Assembly: GCA_963678675.1 (NCBI GenBank)
Contig: OY783196.1
Coordinates: forward strand, 30,048,827-30,112,826
Length of the DNA stretch: 64,000 bases
From: Xiphydria camelus
Lineage: Eukaryota; Arthropoda; Insecta; Hymenoptera; Xiphydriidae
Direction: 5' to 3'
The position numbers and the translations under genes were made by a program. The notes under the pieces were generated by a model. It was not told the origin of the DNA. It did not search any database and saw only the letters and a program-made list of their open reading frames with translations. How positions within the stretch are numbered: position 1 is the first letter of the stretch; each line of letters starts with the position of its first letter. Shown here in pieces: positions 1 through 9,744 of this stretch.

Positions 1-876
1 TTAAATCTGCAAAGAAAATTTACTCCCAACAAGTGAAAGATTATTTATGAAATCTACACGTTCATTAGTCTTATACCTCTAAAAATGATGCCAGCATCTG
101 AAATCGTCATTCCATTCCTTTGCCAAATCTTTCCAAAGGCATGAAAAAGTATTGAATAATGTTCGTTTGCAGCGTCGAAAGCGCCTCTCTTATTTACGTT
201 TCTGAAATCGAAAAGTTTAAACAAAATTCGGCTCGATTTTCATCCCGCATCAACGCCGAGAATTTTGTATAGCTCACCCGTTCAATTTTCCACGGCGCAG
301 CGTGTCTAAAGTTATCGTCGTCATGTTCATACTAACTACAGCAAATGGAAATGAATTCTGTTTGACTATCGAAAAACTGTAGAGATATTTCGTTAAGGCA
401 GAATGACGGTAATGTAAATAGAGCATTTGCAGCACTCCCAACATGCCCACCCCTCTTAAATCTGTCCATGGACAGTTACTCTGGAAAGACGGGCCTCTTT
501 TTGTAAGTACGTGTACGTAAACCAGCTCTCACATCAATTTACATTCAAATTATCCAATTTACTTCATTAAAACTATCATACAGCATCGCAATACTCTATT
601 TCTTATTCGCGAATTCACCTGAAATCCAATATCTGTCCAATAGTAATCCAAATTCCTCTCTGGCACCAATGCCCAGTAAACAGATCTCAACATTGACACG
701 TGTTTATCATCATTTGAATCGTAAGGGCCTAGAGGAAAGTAGCATGTCTATTGACTTTCATTTATTTTCACTATTTTCTGTGGTTTTCGTATCAATAAAG
801 TTGACACTTTTAGCGTGTATGTACATTCGCGTTAAATTTACTAGTGAAATAACGCTAATAAAGCTTTTTTAATCAG

Positions 877-1693
877 ATATTCTCACTTCGCACCAAAAGC
901 ATTATCATTTTATCTTGCCGACCTCTCGATATCGTTACATGTTTCAAAATGCTACACCCGTATTCCTCAACCGAATGTGTTGAACATCCCCTTGGAATTT
1001 TATGCAGGTGCGACGAGTTCAAACGCGTTGTCGATAATTTTCATATATACACAGTGGGCACCAAATGTCCCGTCGAACCAAAGTTTGACATCGGTAAATC
1101 AAAGTAACACAGACCGTAAGAAAATGTCGAGTTTAGTAATCTTTAAACTGAAAACGTGCTGTGAATGACACAGAACCAGTTGCGTCGGCAGCAGTTTTCT
1201 GGATACCAAGAAGAACAGAACAAAATGTGGATCCTACACGACCACTTCTCCAGTATGAGAAAACGGAAAGAGAAAAAATTGACGAAACTAATGTGAAAAA
1301 ACGATGGATACCTGTGAAGACGTATCTTGTATCGCCAAAGTTAGTAAAGTCTACGAGGCGCTCTACCTACTTTAACGATCTGCTGTGACGAGAAGTACAC
1401 AGTTCTGATTCCATCATTTCTCTCATTAACTGCACAGAGAACTACGTCCTAACATGAGCTACCTTCATCAAAGAGAGCGACATACTCAATCTGCAGAAAT
1501 TTCAACCCTGACCGATATGTTACCTCATAGAGGACGAGTAGTAAGACGTAAAGATATTGAGTGGGGTGTAGGAAGTCATATAACTCCAGTTAAAATGACT
1601 GATGAGCTCGAAACCAAGTGGCCTAAGATCAACGGATGTTTCTCATCATGGGCAGATGCATTTACCCTCTCTATGGCTTGCCCACCTTTTTAA
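877..1693 (+). CDS. Unrecognised small multi-exon gene (5' end unsure)
   Basis: I do not recognise this protein. Three exons join in one reading frame: about 877-1093, 1174-1321 and 1438-1693, with the stop TAA at 1691-1693. The introns are 80 and 116 bp with GT/AG ends, and the phases agree (1 then 2). The joined product is basic and polar, with a WIPRR motif at the start of the second exon, a Cys pair around TKCP, and a last exon rich in Arg/Lys ending in ACPPF. It has no visible signal peptide or membrane segment. The 5' end is not settled. An upstream ATG at 443 opens a 60-nt stretch ending at a perfect GTAAGT donor (502/503) and is phase-compatible with an acceptor before 877. Another coding-like stretch lies at 584-720. 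The gene converges on a minus-strand candidate at about 2 kb. That exons exist is fairly likely; the complete structure is not. Confidence 0.45.
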
Positions 1694-1994
1694 TTATTAT
1701 AGACACGTATACTAATACGCAATACTCCAAATACTCAGGAAAAGCTCAAATTTCATCAGTAGCTCAGCAGTATAATCTGGTAGCGATTTTTTAACATATC
1801 CCGTTGAAGTAGACATTGCAAATATTTTAAATTGTAAAACGGTAAAATTTATTATCTCCAACTCACATTAAGAGCTCAATCTTTGGTCGGTAATAAAATT
1901 TGATACGCTAATATATTTTCATACCTAACATTCTTCGCTGTACTTACACTTCGCTATTAGGAACAATAAATTATAATCGTTGCGATATTTAGGC

Positions 1995-2547
1995 TTAATC
2001 TGCGTAGGTTGCAAGCACATTAAACATTTGGAAATGCTCTTTCTTCTCAATGAAGTCGTTACTATATCCTAGAATCAGTCTCGTATCAGTAGTTTTAGAC
2101 AAATAAAAGGTGGATGTCGAAATAAATTGACGATACTTCATATCCCGATAAATCCAACGTTCGCAAATAAGATGCTGCTTCCTCATAAGAGATCTCATCG
2201 GAGATATCTGGATTTAGCACTGCATTTTCAAAGTGGTCCCATTCGGATTCGGTCTCTTCTTGAACTTCGCTATATGTATAATTATCATGGAATTAAAAGC
2301 AAAAAGATATATTTCTCTAAACCTTCAAAGTAACACGCGCTCCCATTTATTCATATGTCCAAAAGACAGGTATTCTCGTCTCGAGTTGGTAGAACTTAAT
2401 TCCCACTTACTGCGATCGATTGTCTCCACACGATTTACGATTTTTTTCAAACACATGAACCGTGTCCGCAAAATTATTCATGTAATTCTCTCCAAAATCC
2501 ATAATCGTAGCGGCGTTTTTCAAGCAGTACTCTCGCAAGTCAACGGA
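1995..2547 (-). CDS. Unrecognised gene fragment, at least two exons
   Basis: Two coding-like blocks join cleanly on the minus strand. One runs 2547-2411, preceded by GTGTAG and ending at a perfect GTAAGT donor. The other runs from 2269 to about 2137, preceded by ATATAG. Phase 2 meets a one-base lead, so the frame continues. The second block is acidic (Glu/Asp-rich, with SEWDHF and SYEEAA). Further left, a third stretch reading NDFIEKKEHF and stopping at 1995-1997 looks like a C-terminus, but its phase does not match any good donor in the second block. Either an exon is missing, the splice site is unusual, or the gene is broken. The 5' end lies above 2547 and was not found. No family was recognised. 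Confidence 0.35.
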
Positions 2548-2930
2548 CTACACCGTGTAAAGATATTGATTGTTTAGAAATGGGTTACACGATCAATAAA
2601 TATTTCACGCGGTACTAAGCAGTGTCCGACTGAAGATCAACACATTTACGCTTCGACATTCTCGGATCTTACGAGATCCTAACATCGATTAGTTGAAAAA
2701 TAAAAAAAACCACGAATCAAACAGTATTCACATGTTATATTTTAAACAATCATCAAATGTACATACAAATAATTCCGCATCCATTCGTATAATCGTTTGA
2801 TAAAACGTAAAATAGTAACCATTATAAAGTACTTTTAGATAGTATAAATATAGGTTTTATATTTGTATGTACAGGTCGAATTTATCCCCTGCGCAATCTA
2901 ATTTGAAGAGACAATTAGAATAACAAACTA

Positions 2931-3310
2931 AAAATAGAGGACAACTTATCAACATTTTGTTTCACATCTCTTCTATTGTTTCCCGTGCGTTATACACTAA
3001 GATTAAGATGTAATGATCTTGGCGATATGGTTACAAATATCTTTCCCGGTTTTGCATGTGTATGTCTAAGAAAACATCGCTGACTCTCGAAAACTAATCA
3101 AATTGAACGAAACATACGGAAAAATAGAGGGCAACTTATCAACATTTTGTTTCAGATCTCTTCTATTGTTTCTCGTGCATTATACACTAAGATTAAGATG
3201 TAATGATCTTGGCGATATAGTTACAAATATCTTTCCTGGTTTTGCATGTGTATGTCTAAGAAAACATCGCTGACTCTCGAAAACGAATCAAATTGAACGA
3301 AGCATACGGA
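2931..3310. repeat. 190 bp direct tandem duplication
   Basis: Positions 2931-3120 and 3121-3310 are two head-to-tail copies of a 190 bp unit. Each starts AAAATAGAGG and ends CATACGGA. By eye they differ at about 8 positions (about 96% identity) with no indels. The block lies just beyond the stop codon of the THAP gene, so it may be in that gene's 3' UTR. Neither copy contains a long open frame. Confidence 0.95.
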
Positions 3311-3620
3311 TTCTTTAATCACACGTTCAATACAAATCAAGACTCGTTGAAATGCTTAAAATCTCTTTAACGTACACAGCGCTGGAGTCTTGGAACTCGA
3401 TGCTCTATCACCCTTTAATTTCATATTAAAATAGGACAAATTCATCTCTAATAAACAATTAATCCCTCTCGCCTTGCACGTTCTATTTTACGTTATTAAA
3501 ATAGAGAATTTTCCTTCGCGTGCATCTCGAAAGTCCTATAAGTTAAATGGTATACTATCGAAGGCTTTACAAACGGAACAACCCATTACAAACGGGAAAT
3601 GTATCTCTTGATAAGAATGT

Positions 3621-5561
3621 TTACAACTGATCGATGACCATATTGACAATAGAAAGCTTCAATTGCGCTCGCGCCTTCTTGGGAAGTCGCCGCATCTGAG
3701 GCCCCAGTTTATGTAGGAAATACCTGATGTCACTTTTAATCGGAAGGATACTTCTTCTCGCCCTCGCAGTCATTCTTCTGTAACGCCTGACCCTTCGTTG
3801 CTTGATCTGCGGTTCCAATTCTTCCATAGATGCTTCGGAATATATTTCCTTCTTAATGTTAACTGAACGCTCTTCCTCTTCCGAAATATCCAAGTCGTGA
3901 GGCAAAATAATCTCATGCACGTCGTCATCCAAGTCATCCGAATTCAAGACCTCCTCTTGGGGTTCCGGTGAAAACGAGAGTATTTCTTCCGATAGATCTT
4001 GCTCCTCTACCGTCAGTTCTTCCTCGAATTCCTTCAATTGCGGGGCGTTAACGGATACCTGACCATTCTTCACGTTCACGTTCATAAAACGTGCTCCACC
4101 TCCAGAAGTAACGTTCCTCTTTTTTCCCTCCTTTTTAACTTGGGATTGTTTCTTAACGGTTTGACCAGGCTTTTGCTCAGGAAGATTGATTTTGATAAGT
4201 AGACCCGGCGGAATGCTCGACAAGCTGTGAACCGGAATGGGTGACCCCAAGTTCGAAATATCTCCAGTAAACGGTAGAATCACTTTTTTACCATCTGTAG
4301 TGATTTGATTGGCTAAGTTATTTGTTATAGTGATCGGTTGAAACTGATTGGATATCAATTTCCAATTGGACGCAGCTGGAGGAAGCGGCAATTTTCGGAT
4401 CACTCTATTCTCAATGTTATTGGGATCTGGCCTTGGAATATTGATCAAAGTGGGTCTTCTAGATTTCCCGCGCTTTTTCGCCAAAGGTGTCGGTTTGTTA
4501 TCTACCTTTGGCTTTTTACTAGATACCAACGGCCTCTGACCTTGCTTCCTTGGTGTCTTGGCCGAGTTGGCAGAAGTATCAGCTTCCTCGATCGTCTCTT
4601 GCTCACATTCGATCTTCTCCACTATGGTTTCCATGGGTAACGCGGAAACGTCTTTTATAGTCGGTACTGCGTCACACGGACCCACTTTGTGGAAGCTCTG
4701 ACCAGTTTGAAAGTGCTTGGAGCACAACACCAACTTTCGTATTTGATTTGGGGACATTTTCAACAAATCCTCTCTGCCCAAGAACTGACACCATCTCAAA
4801 CACCGTCCGATCTCGTAAGCGGGAAATGGATGGAACTTATACCTCTCCACTTTATTTCTCGGATCGGATCTGGACCTGCCGCAAGCTGCGCACTCTTGAC
4901 TCTCAAGAACTGCTGTTGGCAATGGTTCGAACTTCTTATGTTTTTCAGTAGCACTAAATAACTTTGGTTCAGGAACTAGTTCCATTATAAAGGGTTCTGA
5001 TTCATCGACTTGATCGGTATATCTAATATTTGGAACTGCATGGTCCACAAGCCTACTTCGATAGCCGTGCATAAATTGGGAACGATCAAAGTGCTTAGAG
5101 CAGATGTAGCAAAATAAGATTTCTTTCCTTGTCAGCCGATAGTACGAGTCAACTCCGACAAAATCCAACCATTTCAAGCAGCGAAACTCTTCTCCAGGAA
5201 AGTGATGAAATGTTGCGCCATCGTAATCCAAACCTGGTGGATCTCGACGAAATCTTCCACAAAGAACGCACGTTATGTTGTACAAGGACTGTTTGGGATC
5301 ATAAATCGAAGGTATCGCTGTACAATTCAACCTATCGAAATATTCGTTGAGAAAATCTCGCTGCTCAAAGTGCTTAGAGCAAACCATACGTTGTAGTAAT
5401 TGTTTTTTAGTGAGCTTATAGAGGTCTTCCCGAGAGCAAAATTCGAGCCACTTTCTGCAGCGAGTCTCGTCATTTACGGGAAAACCGAAGAACATATATT
5501 CTTCTTCCCTATTATTGGGATTCATGCGAGAACGACCGCATACAACGCATGGATGCGGCAT
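3621..5561 (-). CDS. Triple THAP-domain zinc-finger protein
   Basis: A 646 aa protein from one uninterrupted exon. It carries three consecutive THAP domains, the C2CH zinc-dependent DNA-binding fold related to the DNA-binding domain of P-element transposase. Domain 1 spans about residues 5-86 (C5, C8, C61, H64), domain 2 about 98-180 (C98, C101, C154, H157) and domain 3 about 224-303 (C224, C227, C280, H283). Each has the family's central Trp (KWLEF, KWLDF, RWCQF) and closing AxP motif (AIPSI, AVPNI, AVPTI). The rest is low-complexity: a Lys/Arg/Pro-rich region at about 330-390, an acidic stretch around 520-580, and a very basic Arg-rich tail. No transposase catalytic region is visible. The start is secure because the first THAP cysteine sits at residue 5, as in most THAP proteins. 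It is likely a nuclear DNA-binding regulator; its targets cannot be read from the sequence. It is divergent from VPS51. Confidence 0.9.
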   Translation of the reverse strand: MPHPCVVCGRSRMNPNNREEEYMFFGFPVNDETRCRKWLEFCSREDLYKLTKKQLLQRMVCSKHFEQRDFLNEYFDRLNCTAIPSIYDPKQSLYNITCVLCGRFRRDPPGLDYDGATFHHFPGEEFRCLKWLDFVGVDSYYRLTRKEILFCYICSKHFDRSQFMHGYRSRLVDHAVPNIRYTDQVDESEPFIMELVPEPKLFSATEKHKKFEPLPTAVLESQECAACGRSRSDPRNKVERYKFHPFPAYEIGRCLRWCQFLGREDLLKMSPNQIRKLVLCSKHFQTGQSFHKVGPCDAVPTIKDVSALPMETIVEKIECEQETIEEADTSANSAKTPRKQGQRPLVSSKKPKVDNKPTPLAKKRGKSRRPTLINIPRPDPNNIENRVIRKLPLPPAASNWKLISNQFQPITITNNLANQITTDGKKVILPFTGDISNLGSPIPVHSLSSIPPGLLIKINLPEQKPGQTVKKQSQVKKEGKKRNVTSGGGARFMNVNVKNGQVSVNAPQLKEFEEELTVEEQDLSEEILSFSPEPQEEVLNSDDLDDDVHEIILPHDLDISEEEERSVNIKKEIYSEASMEELEPQIKQRRVRRYRRMTARARRSILPIKSDIRYFLHKLGPQMRRLPKKARAQLKLSIVNMVIDQL

Positions 5562-6153
5562 TTTTTAATGAATTTTATTTACTTATACAAGCGTCAAGTA
5601 GAAATCATTGCCAGGTGAACTTCACTTTTCTACGAGGTCAAATGAATCGGTTTAATTTCTCACGGGGATTACGCCGTATGACGTTTCGTACAATTTCACG
5701 TCTTCATATTGTCACTCCAAATAAGAATTCGAAATTCGTTACACAGGTCGTTTGAGCGGTCAAACGGCTATTTTAATTTGAGGCAATATTGTCACACGAA
5801 ATGTTCCGAAAAGCATAAAATGCACTTTTTAAGAGTCCACATTTAATCGAAGTTACCAAGTACACTAACATTTAAAATAAACTACTTTTTTGGAGTAAAA
5901 TACAAACATTTGATAAGTTTTTTAAAGATCCCTGTTTTTTCACAGAGCAATAAAAGGAGATTATTTGAGGTTATGTTGAGACGAGAGCGTCCTTAACCTA
6001 GCATAACCTTATCAAATTCAATCCAATTCTAACCTAATCCCACCGAAAGCAGAACAGCAGGATAACCTAAAAGAGAAACCTGATCATTGAGAACTGTCAA
6101 AATATTTTCAAATTGAATAATCTCGTGTTATCTTTTTGAAAAAGTCTCCAAAA
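5562..6153. promoter_or_regulatory. Divergent promoter, THAP gene / VPS51
   Basis: These 592 bp separate the start codons of the THAP gene (left, minus) and VPS51 (right, plus), so both promoters and 5' UTRs must lie here unless a remote 5' exon exists. No clear TATA box was seen on either side, which fits broad housekeeping promoters. The stretch is AT-rich toward VPS51. Confidence 0.6.
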
Positions 6154-9100
6154 ATGACTGACAGCACGAGTAATCCCTACAACATCAACGGACCTCATTT
6201 TAACCCGGATATGTATTTGCAAAAGATGTTAAAGGTAAGATATTAGACGTTGTTAATTTTTTTGTTCAAAGCTTCACCCCCTGTACCTATACATTTTTAC
6301 GTCAAATGTAACTATAATATTTCGTATATAGGAATGCACTCTGAAGCAAATACTAGATAATGAAGGAGAAATAATTAAAAATACCCAAACTCTGCATTCC
6401 AACATGCAAACATTGGTCTACGAGAACTATAACAAGTTCATCTCAGCTACTGATACAATTAGGAAGGTATTGTAAATTTATATATATTACATCTTAAGTA
6501 AATCAAGTGCACCTCTGCATGGATCAAGCAAAAAACCCATATTTTTAAGCCCAGTTTTGGTTCAAGCATGGTACAGGTACAAACCTCAAGTATTTTCCAA
6601 ATCAATAACAACAACTATTTGATTCCTACAGATGAAGAATGATTTCAAGGAACTAGAAGACAGTATGGATCTATTAGCATCAAATATGGATAGCATTACC
6701 TCATTTTCTGAGCAAATCTCTTCTACTTTGCAAGGAACTAGACAACAAATTGCCAGATTATCCTCTGTTCATGCCCTTTTGAAGAGATTACAATTTCTCT
6801 TCAAACTTCCGAGCAAATTAAAGGACCAAATAAACGACGGAAATTATGCTCGAGTATGCTTCTGTTATAATTATTGTACACATTTTCAGTATACCCCTCC
6901 AATAAAAAGATTCAAATATCTTTTCATATCAAAAGTGTTAGGCTTTTGCGATTGTTGTCATTATAGTTATGAGTATTACTACTCTTGGCTTCCAATTAAG
7001 TAACAGAAGGTCATCAGCCCTGATCAAGTAAATTGCAATGTTTGCAAAATGTCAGCAAAATAATATTTTTCAATACGGTTACCATCTGGAAGCCAAGAGT
7101 AGTAATACTCATAACTATGATCTTTTCATATGTTCCAGGCAGTGCAGGACTACATACACGCGCAACGCGTACTCAATCAATATGGCAACATGCCTTCATT
7201 TCAAGGAATTCAGAAAGACTGTGAAGAGATTGTCGAGGAGTTAAAGACAAAGCTGAGAGCACAATTTCATGGAAGAGATGTTTCTACCAAGTCTCTAGCT
7301 GAAAGCGTGGATCTCTTGCTTCGGCTAAAAGAACCCGCGGACTTGCTGTGCGCTGAATTTCTGACGCACGCGGAAAGCCGATTGGATGAACAATTGGTTG
7401 TGTTGAAAGACATGCACGAAAATGATATAATCGAATTCGTTGATACAGGCAGCTCGGGTTTTCTTAGCGACCTGAGTCTGATTGTCGCGTCTTATAACGA
7501 CATGTTCATGAACAGAGCTCTCTTGGACGATACTGAGTTCAGTGATGACCTCGATACCAAAGCAGTCGCGCTACTCAACACTTTCATCATGAATAACATG
7601 AAAAAGTACTTTGATTTAATGGGAAAGAGGGTAGAAAACGTCAGTGATACCGCTGTATTGGTAAGAGCGCTCGACAGATTCCACAGGAGACTTCAAGCAC
7701 TAAACATGCTCTGCAGTGAGATGGACTTTGCTAGGTAAAAATAAGAAATGCGCACGAACCTGATTAGCCCGATCTACCAACTTATGATACTTCCACATTT
7801 TAGAACAGGAACAGACATTGTGATAAATGCGGGAAGGAGACAGTGCCGCAATCATTTGCACTCTTTGAAGCAGCACTTGAGCGAAACCCTCGTTAAAGTA
7901 AGACAAACTCTGGCGACTAAAGTTACGCAGGACGGCGATGGCGGACTACCGGAACTTCAAGCAACGCTGGTTATGCCTACCATTGAGAAAGTCAAAGGAG
8001 TCTTGCAGGACTTGCTGGTCAGTTCTACGAGATATTTCTGATATTGATCAAAGCTCATCTTATACTAGAACTAACTGTATTAACAATAACGTTACAGGTA
8101 TTTCTCCAACCGGATTTAACGTTCAGTCTAAAGGCGCATTTCTTACAAAGCTTCTGCGTCGACGAAGTGAGGGAAGGTCTGATCATTGGATTCCTACATC
8201 ACCTGACTGCCACGGCTAGTGGTTTTTGCACGGGATCGGACGTGCCGAAGTTTCCACCCACGCTGTTGCTGTTGCTCAGCAAGATGTGCATAGAATTCAA
8301 AGAAAGCAGTGTACATTATTTGGTATGTCGTACGTCACGCTTAACCCTGCCATATTGTACTTCCCGCGTGTACGATATTTTTTTTGCAACGCTAAATCTG
8401 TTACAGCTCGCAACAACGGACGAACTATTCAACATAGAGGAACAAACCTCGGCAGAGAACTTCGTCACTCCAGAGTCAGAGATATGCGAGAACTTCCAAA
8501 CGGCTGCTCAGAATCTCCTGAATCATTACGTCCGACTTCAAGGTTTATCGGTGTCACAAATGTTGAGGAAGTCGGTGGAAACGCGCGATTGGTTGCATAC
8601 GATCGAACCACGTACGGTGCGAGCGGTTATGAAACGAGTAGTGGAAGATATCACAGCAATCGAGTCCCAGGTAGCCGCTCTCTACGACGATACCGACGGA
8701 CAAGTCGACAAGAGCAGCGACAGCAGCAGGAAAACGCATAGGTAAGCAATGATATACACGATACAAATGATTTCTCTAGTCTTAAATTACACGTCGTTAT
8801 ATCGGTCGAATTATTTGCAATTCTTAGCGCGAGCGTGTCGAGGCATCAGTACAGATCTAACTGGTCATCGTACACTCCAAGCCACTTGGATTCCTCCTTG
8901 GTAACGAACATTCACAAATTATTCTCCGAGCGAATCGAAATCTTCTCCTCGGTGCAGTTCAATAAAGCTTCCATACTGACGGGAATCATCAAGATCAGCT
9001 TAAAGGTAAATATTCTGAGAGGGTAGGGTACACAGGGTACAAGTTTTGTCTCGAGCAAACTTTTAGCAGGCGCAGTACTGTAATAGTTGCAGGTGCTGCA

Positions 9101-9744
9101 CAGCGGTCACAATGACAAAATAACGCGTCCATTATCCACTTTGCGTCGCGATGATACATTACGCTCCCGTGCCTGTGTAGAAATCCTGTTGTAACGTGTG
9201 CTGTAATACTGCGCGATAAAAAAGAATCATTCGTTATGATTGAGCAACGAGTTTCATCGCGCTTATTTCCACGTGCACTGCTCCAGATCATAGCCGTACA
9301 TAAAACCACTACCGCGTTACGTGTAGTAGAGCTATGGAGTAAGATGGGATATTTTTCCATTGCAAGGCTCGAATTCAATAACGATCATTTTTTTGCATCG
9401 TAGACATTTTTAGAATGCGTGAGATTACGCACCTTTAGCAAATATGGGCTGCAGCAAATTCAAGTAGACACGCACTACTTGCAACTTTATCTATGGAGAT
9501 TCGTCACGGACGAAAAGTAAGTTCCGTCTATAAACGCTGTTTACCGAAACAATCATTCCTGGTATCGATATGTCAGTTGGATTGTGCGCGGCTTAGTTTA
9601 TAAGCGATCTTATCTATGCACGTTATTTTTCATAGCTTGGTACATTTTTTGCTGGATGAAATTTTGGGTAGCGCGGTGCATAGATGCCTGGAACCTGTTC
9701 TAATGGAGCCCAGCGTCGTCGACATTATTTGCGAAAGGGGCTGA
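6154..9744 (+). CDS. VPS51: VPS51, GARP/EARP tethering complex subunit
   Basis: This is the Vps51/Fat-free subunit of the GARP and EARP complexes, which tether endosome-derived vesicles at the trans-Golgi network and recycling endosomes. Ten exons join without a frame break: 6154-6234, 6332-6466, 6632-6853, 7139-7734, 7804-8017, 8098-8322, 8407-8741, 8828-9005, 9404-9516 and 9636-9744. They give about 735 aa, close to the family length. The N-terminal third has the conserved Vps51 helical region (NPYNING, then LASNMDSI and the LLKRLQFL block). The C-terminus ends in [13 protein letters not shown] followed by TGA, matching the family's conserved end. Polyadenylation signals AATAAA lie at 9932 and 9983. 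Intron 3 holds a perfect 32 bp inverted repeat just upstream of its acceptor. The protein is expected to act with Vps52, Vps53 and Vps54 or Vps50. Confidence 0.95.
6963..7118. repeat. Perfect 32 bp inverted repeat in VPS51 intron 3
   Basis: The arms are 6963-6994 and 7087-7118, exact reverse complements separated by 92 bp. The structure sits entirely in the third VPS51 intron and ends 20 bp before the acceptor AG. A transcript would fold into a long hairpin. No target-site duplication is evident. Confidence 0.95.

Noticed and set aside
2233..2577. 114-codon plus-strand frame
   Set aside because: It is the shadow of the better-supported minus-strand exons at 2411-2547 and 2137-2269.
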